From Moringa oleifera (Eukaryota; Streptophyta; Magnoliopsida; Brassicales; Moringaceae), in the NCBI GenBank assembly GCA_021397835.1, contig JAJFZO010000742.1:2923001-2987000 (forward strand): a DNA stretch of 64,000 nucleotides, in the 5' to 3' direction. The notes below the pieces were generated by a model. That model searched no databases. It saw only the letters and a list, made by a program, of their open reading frames with translations, and was not told the DNA's origin. Positions within the stretch are counted from its first letter, which is position 1, and each line of letters opens with the position of its first letter. Below, piece after piece: positions 46,980-58,800 of the stretch. The position numbers were made by a program, and so were the translations under genes.

Positions 46980-49900
46980 ATACATATGTGAAAACTTCAA
47001 AATACTTTTTATATAAGTTAGTCTCCATATATACTTAAAATTTTATTTTTTTGTCTCTCTATAATTCCATCTTGAAGTTGTTTCTTTTTTTCTGCATAGC
47101 CATTTTTCTTTTTCTCTCTCTCCATCGCTAGATCTTTTTTCTTCTTCTTTTTCTTGGACGACTAAAACACATATTTTACCTGTTTCTCTAGCAAAGACAA
47201 TAATAAATTCTCAGTTTTGAATCTATCCATCTGCTGCTAGAGCTACCTTTCAAAGAATTTTCTTTAGTAATAAGAGTTAATTTGATTGCTTTTAAAGGAT
47301 ACATTAAGTTCACTATTTTCTTGTATCTAATTCTTTTGAGATCTCATTCTTCTTCTTTTTTTCTTTCTTTCTTTTTGGAAAGGGAAGGGGCAAGGACACT
47401 AGGACTAGTATTTGTTCTTATATCTAAGACACGTGTGTATGTAGTTTGTGAGATAAGATTGTTCAATGACTATGTCTTAAAAACCAAAAATATTCGAATA
47501 CAAGTTTATCTAGTTTACTATTAAGTAGTACAACTCTTTATTATGGCTACTCTGTCCTTTTATTTCTTTTGCTTTCTCAATAACCAAACAGAGAGAACTA
47601 ACCTGGTGAAACTTGGCTTCTTGGTAAGGAATGCTTAACAGAAACATACAAGCATGAATTCGATCCTTTGATCTGTAAACACTTGGGCATTTTTGAATAC
47701 GCTTACCTTGCATTCTTTTTAAAGCTTTTCTTAATGTGAAACTTATAACAAAACCAATTGAACAAGTAACCACTAGCACTTATCGGCCAAATTACCAAAA
47801 AGGTTGCTTGAGTATAGGACTCTCCCTTGCAACAATTAACAAATAACTTAAAAGTAAAAGAAGCCACTGGCATTTTCTAAAGCCATTAGCATGTTCTTTT
47901 TCTATCTCTTTCACACATATAAAGACATTTGGCTTTCTTTTGCAAGGAAAGTAAAGTTCTTGGTGACTTCGAAACTACTTAATTAATAATTAAGTATTAT
48001 AATAGATCATCCCTTTTCTCTATACAACTTTTCTTTTTTTCCTCACTTTATGTGATCTCTTAGTATTTTACAATCATCAAAACCTACCTATAAAGAATTA
48101 ATCTTTGAACTATCTAGCTTTCTTTAACATCTTTTATTAATTACTCATTAATCCATCTCTTTTGGTTCTCGTGTTTTGGTTTATCAACAAGAGTAGAGCC
48201 AATTTCCTTCAAGATCATTAACAAGTGCCGATGCATAATAATGGTCAAGCTTGTTATCCGACGTTAATATAACTCAACTCCCTACCATCGATTTTGCTCT
48301 AAAAGCAACAAGGCGAGAACTATTTACCGAGTTCCTACCACGTCATACTCTGGTTCATTTTAAAAAGAGCCAATGTGGCAAAGATGCATCAAGTTAATTT
48401 TGGAAGAAGTTAACATGGAAAAAACAATGTCACCTTTACATTAATGTTTGTTTTTGATGATGTTAAGCCTTGAGGTTTGATCCATTAATTATCAAAAGAT
48501 TAAGATTTAATTTTATTATTTTTTAAACTTCAAAATTTGATTGGTAATCAAGACTATATTCCAAGGTTTTCTAAACATTTACCGTTCTTTGTATTATATA
48601 AATAGTGTTCAAATGAAATACAAATTTGAAATCATTTTGTTTTATGCTCATAATAAAAAAGATAGATTAACTTAATCCTAATCTTAAGGGTCTACTGTTA
48701 GCTTTCGAATTGAGGTTCATGTTTGATAGATCTTATGCATTTATAGTGGGAGTTCAAGGAATGATCACTAGGCACTTTGACCTCAGCTGTGCATATTATA
48801 TTGGCATTTTAAGTTGTTTTGATTCATCCTCTTTTATTTGTGCAAACTTACATCTATGGTAGGATAGACTATAATTTTTTTTAATCTAATTTTTGTTAAT
48901 TTTTTTTTAAAAATAATAAGATACAATAATTTGATAAAATAAAACAAACAAATAAATAAAATAATTATAGAGATAAAAGGTAGTGAGACAATCACCCAAG
49001 GTTCAAATTTTATTTATTTATGTTTCAATTATTGAGGAACACTTCCTCTGATAATGAGCTTAAAGCCTTAAACTGAACAGTGAAAATATGTTGGTAGTAT
49101 CCATATAAACCCAACTATTTTTGAAAATTTAAAGAGCCAGCAATTCATTATACAATAAGAGTGTAACAATGTCTCTTGAGTTGAGCGAATCTTAAAAACA
49201 AATTAAACCTACCCAGCAGCAAGCTTGCATGGGCTACCAGATTGCCTCCCCACAAAATTACAGTTACAAAACTTAAAGCTCGACACCATGTTTCCTTTTT
49301 TTCATTTTCTCACTTACCAAACAGCAAGACCCTTCAAGAATTAACAGATATCAGTGAGCAAAAGCTAACAGGAACAACAAAACCAACGAAGGAAAGAAAT
49401 CTTCATATCGATCAATTTCTACGGCTAAAAGAAAAGAAAGAAAAAAAAATTTAGAATTTGATCCGTTTCTAGAGTAGAGGGAACGGTTTTTTCCGTCGGA
49501 TTTAAAGTGACTTCTTTGTAAGTGAACATTCACCAAATCCAGAATTACGTCTCCTGCCCAAACTCCTCATTAAAGTATAAAGAGACATTTAGAGGAACAA
49601 TTCAAACGCAAGAAAAGTGTCCATTCAAATCCACCCTCCTATATCTATTATTATAATTATTATTATTATATAAATAAATTATTATATTAATAATAAAAAA
49701 ATATATATTAATATCTTTTTAATTGTTTTGAAAGATTATATATTTTATATATAAATTATTAAATAAATAAAAAAATCTTAAAAGGAACACACCTTTTAAT
49801 TTGAACCTTAAATTTTAATTTAGTTTAATTTTATTTTAAAAATTATTATTTTAGTTTAAGTTGAACCTCTAATTCAAATAAATTTTTTTATTATTTTGAA

Positions 49901-49994
49901 TCAGTAATTTAAATTTGAATTATTTTAAAATTACAAGCTTTTTCATGAATTTTTTAAACTTTTGATATCGTAAAATCTTTTTTAAAAAAATATT

Positions 49995-50475
49995 TTCAGT
50001 ACTCAAAAATTTTTTAACTTTTTCATGACAGTAGTTTAGATTTTTTTTATATCCGTGATAAATTTTAAATCAAAATTTATTATTAATATGAAAAAAGATA
50101 TATTTTTAATAAAATATAATTAAAAATAAAATATTATCATGCAAAAAATAAATTAATCAAAAGCTAATTTTATGACCGTTCTAAAAGACCATATAAATGC
50201 TTTAAATTTTATTTTTGAGTAAATATATAAATAAACCTCTAAACTTCAGTAGATTTAAATTTAAATTTAAATTATATTATTTTAATTTTCTCAATTATAT
50301 ATTTAAACTTTTAATTTGAATTAATATGGATTCTATTAAAAATTTTAAAAATTAAAAATACTTAAATTAAAATTTTTATAAAATAAATTTTAATTTAAAA
50401 TTTTATATAAATGTTAAAAAATATTTAATCTACCGTCGTAAAATTTTTTCAAAATTTTTAATATTCAAATGACTT
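49995..50475. repeat. AT-rich inverted-repeat unit, copies 4 and 5
   Basis: The left arm 49995-50080 contains CAGTACTCAAAAATTTTTTA then CTTTTTCATGACAGTAGTTT and AGATTTT. The facing right arm 50385-50475 has CTACCGTCGTAAAATTTTTT. Overall about 480 bp, close to the 446-bp unit at 19345. Confidence 0.5.
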
Positions 50476-50729
50476 TTTAAAAATTTCATAATATCAAAAT
50501 TTTAAAAAATGTATCAAAAAAACTTTGAATTGAATTTGAGATAGTGTAGAATTTATTTAATTTATCTTATAAAGTATTTCAATATAAAAAATATCAATGA
50601 TTTTTTGTAACAGTTTGAGCCCAGGTTTAAATTGAAATAAATTAAACTTTTTAATATATAATTAAAAAATTAAAAAACTAAAATTGAAATTAAAGCAAAC
50701 TTTAATATATATATATATATATATATTAT

Positions 50730-50805
50730 TTTTTATGATGATCTTTTAAATTCATTATAAATTTGTAACAATCTTAAATGACCGTCATAAAAAAAGTGTC
50801 ATTAT
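50730..50805. repeat. Short imperfect palindrome (possible MITE core)
   Basis: ATGATGATCTTTTAAATTCA is followed by ATAAATTTGTAACAATC and TTAAATGACCGTCAT, an imperfect inverted arrangement. ATGACCGT also occurs at 50172-50179. It could be a small foldback element related to the surrounding arms. Confidence 0.3.
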
Positions 50806-51891
50806 CGACTCTTTTTTTTTTTTTCTCTAGTCTCATTGATTTTGTCAATCACTTGAATCCCTCTTAAAATCTCGGAATGTTGTATATAATTCTATCACTT
50901 GACTTCTCCAAATTTTTGTAATTATGGACATAAAATATTAGGTTAACTTTTTTTATATAAATTTATAAGTAATTATTATTAAGACTATGTTCATATATTA
51001 TATAAGAAAATATTTAATTAATAAATTCAAAGTTACCATATGTTGTGTAGTGATTTATCATTTGTCTCTTAGAATCTTATCATTATTTGTATAATTAGTT
51101 CTACGACTTAGTTTTTCTAAATTTTCATAATTAAAGCCATAGAAATTTTATGGTTAACTTCATTCTCAATGTGGCATTCATTAATATGGGTTCATGCAAT
51201 ATGCTTACAAAGAATGCGTAATTAATAAACTCGGACATGATCAACACAATTACTTGGATTCTCTTAATTCAAGTTTTCAATAGCTACATCGCTTATTCCC
51301 TTTGAAGTCTCTCAATTCGAATATTAATTTTTTATTTTTATTTTTCAATTAAATTTATATTTAATTTATGGATATATAATTTTTTTTTTAAAAAGAAAAC
51401 TAGATTCTTGTGATTCATATAGCATACCATTTTTATACCATGATATTAATAACAATGTTATATGCTTTTTCTTTTTATTAATGTGATTTTTTCCTTTCTT
51501 ATGAAGTTTGATATCTACTTGTAAGTAGTTTTTATTAAGATTAGTTAATGCAATACAAGCACTAAAAAGATATGTAATTAGTAAATTCAAATAGATGTGA
51601 AACGTAATTCAATAACTCAAATTATTTATTACATATTTTATAAGATAAATATAAAAAATGTTAAAATTATGTATATATTTAATTAAAATATTAATAAAAG
51701 TAACTATATTTTGAATATTTCAATTTGATTTAATTTAAATATTAACTTAAATAATTATAAAAAATATATAATACTTTTATAAAATACTTTATAAATGATT
51801 TAAATAAATTATATATTTAATTTAAGTTTGTTTTAAATTTAAATATTTTTTGATTAATATTTTAATTTTTATAAAATTTTTTAAAAATATT

Positions 51892-51975
51892 TTTTTAGTA
51901 CTAAAAAGTTTTAATTTTTTATAATGGTAATTTGAATATCATTTTTATATTTGTAAAAATTTTAAATTAAAATTT
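51892..51975. repeat. AT-rich repeat arm, copy 6
   Basis: Reads TTTAGTACTAAAAAGTTTTA, then TTTTTTATAATGGTAATTTG and AATATC, and ends TTGTAAAAATTTTAAATTAA. No facing arm was recognised within 500 bp. Confidence 0.45.
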
Positions 51976-52744
51976 ATTTTATTAAACTTTTAATTCAAAT
52001 ATTTCATTTTTTTAAATTTTTAATAAAATTTAAGTTTAATTAAATTAAAACATTAAAACATAATTATTCTCATTGATCTTTTAAATTTAAACTAAAAAAT
52101 ATATAGTTTATTATGTTTTATTTACTTTTTAAAAATATCCCTAATTTTTTTTCAACCTTAAAACACAAAATAATGCTGAAATCAAACTTAATGAATGGCT
52201 TAGATACTCCACTTTAACAATAAAGAAAAGTAATTCTCCATGAATGATAATTTATTTAAACAAACAAAAGATACGGACAATTTATTTAAGATTCTCTTTA
52301 ATGACTTAATAATTAATTATAGTAAATGTATATTTGCTCCTTGCAAATTAAAAATTAAAAATTAAAAATAAATAATTTCTCTAAAATATTTAAAAAATTC
52401 AATAAAACCTTTGTAAACTTTAGTATGAATTTATATCATAACACCTTCAAGTTGGATGAATTAGAAATAAAAAATAAATAAAACAGATTTTTTATTTTTT
52501 AGAAAAATTATGAAATATATTTTATGTGGTCCCCTAAAGATTAATTTAATTATATGGCCAACTTGCAAGAGTTTATTAGAATTCTTATGAACCTTTGCAG
52601 GATAATGACAAAAATCATAAATAATTTAAAATAAAATAGAAATAAAAAAAGAATTTTTCTGTGAAAAATAAAAAAATAAAAAAATAAAAACGGAGGGAAA
52701 CATTACTTGGAGGAAGAGGAAAAGGCGGCAAAAATAAGTCGGGC

Positions 52745-52752
52745 TATAAAAA
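52745..52752 (+). promoter_or_regulatory. TATA box of the candidate plus-strand gene
   Basis: TATAAAAA in a GC-richer context (GGGCTATAAAAATCC), 155 bp upstream of the ATG at 52900. It sits at an abrupt change from AT-rich to mixed composition. Confidence 0.6.
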
Positions 52753-52785
52753 TCCACGAAATCCGCTCCCTTTTTGGTGTTACAA

Positions 52786-52860
52786 ATGGCAGCTAAGCAG
52801 AGACACACACTATACTGTCTCTTTCTTCCTCTCAATATATGTCTATTTATCTATGTATGA
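52786..52860 (+). CDS. Upstream open reading frame (24 codons) in the leader
   Basis: ATG GCA ... TAT GTA TGA. It starts about 40 bases after the TATA box and ends 40 bases before the main ATG. A second short one starts at 52857 (ATGAATGTC...) and ends TAG at 52889. Such frames usually lower translation of the main frame. Whether either lies in the transcript depends on the start site. Confidence 0.3.
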   Translation: MAAKQRHTLYCLFLPLNICLFIYV

Positions 52861-52899
52861 ATGTCTCCATGTATATCCCGTGCCGATAGGGCTAGAGAG

Positions 52900-55800
52900 A
52901 TGGCTTCCCTGTCAATATTTTCTGCGCATCTTCGCAACGATCTCAGTGGACGCCGGTAATTACTTTTTTTTTGTGTTTTTCTTCTCCCAATAATTGTTTG
53001 AAGTACTTAGACATGAATCTTGTTTTTGTTTTATTTGTTTTCCAAGAAAAATAAGGGACGTGAAAAGAGAGGACATTCGTGAGATAAATGGAAGTGGAAG
53101 CTTAGGATTATTTGTTTTTGAAATTATTTTTTATTTATATTGTTTAGAAAATAAAGGTTTGGGTTTTTTTTGGCTTACTCATTGATTGATTATTTGGTTG
53201 TTTGGCTGTATCTTTGTGTGAGAAAAAAGATATTTGTTGATGTGTTTGATGGTGAATTTTTGTGGTGAGATATAAATTATTATTGATTTTTTTTTTTAAA
53301 AACACTTGCATGAAAACCCTAATTTTGTGAGAGTGGAAGAATATTATCTTTGAATTGATTATAAACTACTGTAGACTTTGTGATAACAAAATTTATATCC
53401 ATAATCAGTTAAGAGTTGATTATTTGCAAGGTTTCAATGACCTTGGTGAAAAAGAAGTCATATCAAGCACTAGATAATTAATATGGGTAGCAATTACTAA
53501 AATGATTTAAGAGTGATAATAAACTCAGTTGTCAGAGAGTTTAAGTAGGTAGTTGTCTAAGTTAATGTTGTCATTTAATTTGATTATATTCATTGGTTGT
53601 GGCTACTTAGAAATATCATCTGCCTTAAGCTTCAGCCTTGGCTGGAGAATATTTATTGTTTCTCCTCTAAACCCTAGTTTCCTTTTTATTTCTCAAAATC
53701 TTGCCATGATTGTAAATAATAATTAATATCAGAATTTGTAACCACTCTTCAACTTACATCGGACATTTGACAATGTATCTTTGGGTCACAAGTAACTCTA
53801 AGTGCATATTTAAAATATGAGAAATTGTTATGAGCTTTTATGAACATTAAATAGAAAGAAATTTCAGAAAATCTCATTCTAAATGCATAAGCTAGATTGT
53901 ACCTGAAAACTTTTAAGCTTAGGAGAGGAATTGAGTGCTGGTTTTTATATATTAGTGCAAAAATTGTTGAAATGCAAGTTCAGATGAGAAAATAAGTGGA
54001 ACAAAGCAAAGAAAAATGTCAATGAAGATTGGTTTCAATTTATTTTAAGCATAATATGGGAAGAAGTTTGCTTACAAATTTCATTTTCAAGTTCAATATT
54101 ACATTAGAGAAATTATGTAGAGCTATGTTTGAATATATTAGCACACTTGTTATATTGCTCTCATGAATGAAGAGAACACTTTCATTCAAATGAAAGAATT
54201 TTCTAAATTATATATTATTATAAATTGCATGGAACTTGAAACATAAGATTACCTGGGTTTTGGGGAAGTGTCCCTTTAGAATACCTATGGTTACTTGAAG
54301 GCTTAAAAGAAAGTGATAGTTATGGTGATAGATGAGTTACCTTGTTTGTCTCTCTCTATGACTTGTAGTGTGCAAGATCAGAAAGCATGTACCAACTCGA
54401 GGCTTTCCTGAGAGTTTGTGCCTAAGGGTGGTGTTAGATTGGGAAGGTGAGTGGAGACTTAAGATTGGCATGTCTTGTTTCTTTTTTTTTTCCTCGATAG
54501 ATTCAAAGTGAGATGTTGGGTGTTTAGTGCAACTTTAAATAACTTTTCTAACTACTATGTTAACACTTAAGTTGTAAATGAGAGGAGAAGGTTTTTGAGT
54601 GTGCATGCCTGATTTTGTATTAGACTCTTGAACTTGCACCAGTGAGGGATGGGATGCTCTTTAATGTGGGTAAAATAGGAGTGGTTGTTAGCAATTGATG
54701 TTGGCGTGGTTAGAATTTTAACTGCTCTGTTTGGATTGGATGAAAGAGATGGGGCTGGTTCTATTTGGGTTGTCACTGGTTTTGCTTTGGGTGTGTTTTC
54801 AAGTTATAAATTTGGTTGTTGAGGCATGTGTTTAGGTTGTCTAGGTGTTTGGAATTGAGCTGTCTTAGGCAAACCAAACAGTATATGGAGTGATTGAATG
54901 GTCTAGCAACACAATTCTCATCATTCTTATTTTCCATAGCATTTCTCTACCCCTAAAGATAAGAATCAAGGGAGAAAAAGTGCATTTCAATAAATGTTAC
55001 ATCCATGAAAACCAAGAAAGTTCCTTAGGGTGGGATGAAAACCATTTTGTGGGAGAATAACCAACAAAAATACGCTGGGCCCCATAGTTCAAGTTTTCTC
55101 TATCATGACTATGGATAAAAACAAAGGTAACACACTTGAACACTTTTGACGGATGTTTAGTAGTTATGTGAGAGTTGGGAAAGTGGGTGGCGAATGTCTC
55201 TATAGGAACATGTGTTTGAAACAATGGGGCTGTAGTCACTACAAGTAGGTCTAGCTCTTTTGTTAAACAATCTTATTTTAGCAGGGAGTGTCTACATAAG
55301 AAGAGTAATGTCTGATATCTTCTTGTTGTAGAAAAGGTGTCAAAATTTTGTTAAAATAATTTTCCACATTATCTGTCCTTAGGTTCTTTTATGCTCACCC
55401 CAAATTGGGTTTTGACCATTCAAAAGAAATTAGGAAAGATTTCACTCGCTGCAAATTTGTTATTTATGGGTAAGACCCACATTACTCTAGTGCAATTGTC
55501 AATGAATGTGATAAACCATTTAGCCCCTAAATATGGCACTTTAGAGAGTCATGGTGGTCCTTATATATTCAAGTGGATTGAAAGAAAAAGGTGAAGACAA
55601 CCTACCATTATTGAGAGGACATGAAACACAGTGATGTTTTGCAAACTCTGAAACATCGCTATGTAAATAATTGATTTCAACATTTTTAAATAATGGGGGA
55701 AACGTTTTGTTTTCATTTGAAGGATGTCCAATGTAGTAATGTTGAAGCCAAAGCTTGTCTTTATTTAAGAAGATATGTTGGAATAGGATAGCAAGATGAG

Positions 55801-58800
55801 GCTTGTTATTGCTACCACTGTCAGTCTCTAAGATGTAGAGTCCATTTCTCTCCTTAGCATGTCCAATCCTCCTGTAACCCAATCTTGGAAAATACAACAT
55901 GTAGGGTGGAGGGTTACTTTGACAGTCCAAATTGTTTGGTAGCTCGCTTAAAAGAGGTTTCACAGACAACTTGGGGACATTTGACACACTTTTTAAAAGA
56001 AGATTGAAAAATAGGGTTATGGTTCCTTGACTCGTAACAATTGTAAGAGATCCATCTGCCATTTTAATTTTCCTATTATTAGAATAAGGGTTGTAAGTGA
56101 TGGAAGAATGATGGGAATGCATCATATGATTGGTGGCTCTAGAATCTATGACTCAAGCTATTGTGGAGTTTACGAGAGGAGCTAAGAGTATAAGAATTAG
56201 AAAACTTACCTGTTTGAGTAGCTAGTGGACGTGATTGAATAGATTTTCAAGGAAATTGAGTAGGTTCCTTAGCCTTTCAATTTCTTCTTCATCGGACTTT
56301 CATTCTTTGGACCATTGTGATTCTAGTCATCATGGTGACGATTCTTAGAATCTGTTAGATGGGCTTGTCCTTGTTGCTCTGCCTACTTGTTACTGCTTTC
56401 TTGGTTTATTCTATGAGGTTTTCCATGGAGTTTTAGCATGTGCCTTTTGTATGGCGAGGTTTGTCATAGTACTTGCACCATACCCTTTGCGATTAAATGC
56501 CCTAGGGTTTGTTGTCCTTTCATTCTCTGGATTAGATTTCTGCCTTGTTTATTTGCCTTTCTTCCATCTTTGGTAAACGTAGTAAATGCCATGGTTTGTA
56601 GGTTAGGACTCTATAACTGTTCTCTTGGTTCCTAACGCAACTAATTGAGAAAGTTTCATTAAGAAAAGGTAATGTCTCTTTTCCTCACTCTCGAATGTGA
56701 ATTTAATCAAACTCCACATTAAGGCTTGCAAGAAATTCAAATATTCTCTCTTTCGACAAATTTTGACGCATCACACTATCATCATTGTGTTTCATCTTAA
56801 TATTTTGGTAAGGGGTTAATTCAAGCCAAAGATCGTTCATAAGATTATAATACTTAGATTGAGCATGTGCCTTGCTTAATGGATGATATTTTGGTCTTGA
56901 TCTCGTAAATTAGAGATGCATCTTTTATCTTGAAGTAGGATCGACAAACAATCTCCCATATCTGTTGATTAGGTGGGAGAAACAGATCAGCCCATTGATT
57001 TCAAGCTCAATTGAGTTTCAGAGCCATTTACATAACCATCGAGTCTTCTTCATCTCGTGCACCAAACTCCGGATGATTAATGGTTGGAGCAGTTCCTGTT
57101 AGGTGGCTCGACTTCCTTTTCCCTTGAGGAATGTTCGCACAATCTGTCCGTTGCAAGTAATTTTTCGGAATTTAGCTTTTGTGAGGGCTTCAACTTCTAA
57201 ATGTCCCCCATTGACTGATTTGAAAAGATGGAACGATTCCTCTTAGGTTGGAGAATCTATTGAGGGCTATAGAGATTTTTAGGGAGGGAAGAACAAGGAG
57301 ATGAAACCAGATAACTTCATACTATTAAGGCTAAAAAATAAAGGATGATATTTCTCTAAGCTACGCTTTGGCAATGAAGATTGAAGGTGATCAAAGAAGC
57401 TTTCCCAAGAGCAATAGCTCTAATGCCATTTGAAGAAGTGTATCATTTCTCAATGCATAAATTGATTTATACAAGTGCGCATGCGCCCACACACACATAA
57501 CCTAGTTTGTTGTTCTAATCAAATACATATAAATTTGGGACAGTTACAATTAAATACAAAAACAAATAGAAGACTACCATATAATAGGAAAATACTTCAT
57601 GATTTCTAATTTAATATTTGTACATTAACTTCCTAAGGAAGTCAAAGGATTCTCCAATACGTCATAATTTAATAAGCTTTTGGTATAGATGTTGTATAAT
57701 TGCTGGTTTTGACCGTTAAATTTTGAACAACTTTCTGATCTTCTCATATGTCATGTATTAGATGAATTGTTGAAGTTTATGATCATTGCCTTATTAATAT
57801 TAATATTATTATTATTTTGGTAGAAACACATATAATTTGTATATTACTATATGTGGCAATTGCCATATTATTATTATTTAATATGAGTAATTCATTTCGA
57901 TTGAAGTAATAATTCATCCAGATGAAAACCTTTTGTGGTATGCAGTGATAAGATTGCTTCTTTCAAAATTAGTTAAATGAGTTCTTGTTTAATTTATTTC
58001 CTGAATCATTTTTGAATCAATATTATGGTAAATTTATACCTTTATGATGAGTAAATAATTTATTTAGAGGTTCTTTAGTAGAAGCATCAAATTTACTTGG
58101 TTGAGGACCTCCTAGTAGGTGAGACGATTTGCTATTCTTTAGTAGAGTTTCTTTCTATTACACTATGCTTATAATGGAAGTGTTGTGATTGAGGTGGTTG
58201 GTGCAATTTGTGGGTGAGACTATTTTTCATTGCATTAATATCTTGATGTTCTTCTAAAATTTTTGGCTTTATGTACATCCAGATGAGATAGGTTACCCAC
58301 TATCCTTGGGATGCCTTTGTATTTCACCATGATATCAAACCATCTCATTAACTTATAGTTAGTGTAAAAAACGTATGATTTGTAGATTATGACTTTATAT
58401 TTATTCGTGCATCTGTTTATCAGTATTTCCATCTTTCCTTGAATTTCCCTAATAAGGCTGCTTATTATTGTTTTTGAAGTAAATCAAAATATGCTCCATA
58501 TATTGTTTAGTACTTGTATGGTTATGATGTTATTTTAGGTATAGATGTTGGAGGTGCAACTTCAAATTGACATGAAATACTTCAGAATGGTCTTTGGTCT
58601 AGTTTGAGGTGCTTCATAATCAACATGGAGAGTTTTGAACCCGTTTTCTATATGTTGGTATCAGGTTTGGTAAGTCTCTATTAACTCATGGTAGCAAGTA
58701 TACCTGTATGCCTGCTTCAAGAATATACTTGAGCATCCCAGGCCACATATGTGTAGCTAAATCATCATGCAAATCGCTGAAATCTAAGCAGTTTATTAGT

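Larger units (their letters stand above)
46980..52700. other. AT-rich intergenic DNA
   Basis: No gene is recognised in 5.7 kb. 47300-48400 has mixed composition without a conserved reading. 49190-49570 is a GC-richer patch that could be an isolated untranslated exon. 49640-52200 is dominated by AT-rich repeat arms and an (AT) run at 50707-50727. Confidence 0.55.

Noticed and set aside
49200..49560. GC-richer patch resembling an isolated exon on the minus strand
   Set aside because: Neither strand has a recognisable protein, and no partner exon or clear promoter was found.
46918..50727. (AT)n runs as possible regulatory or origin sequences
   Set aside because: Simple dinucleotide repeats are common in this composition; only the one inside the copia LTR has a sensible promoter position.
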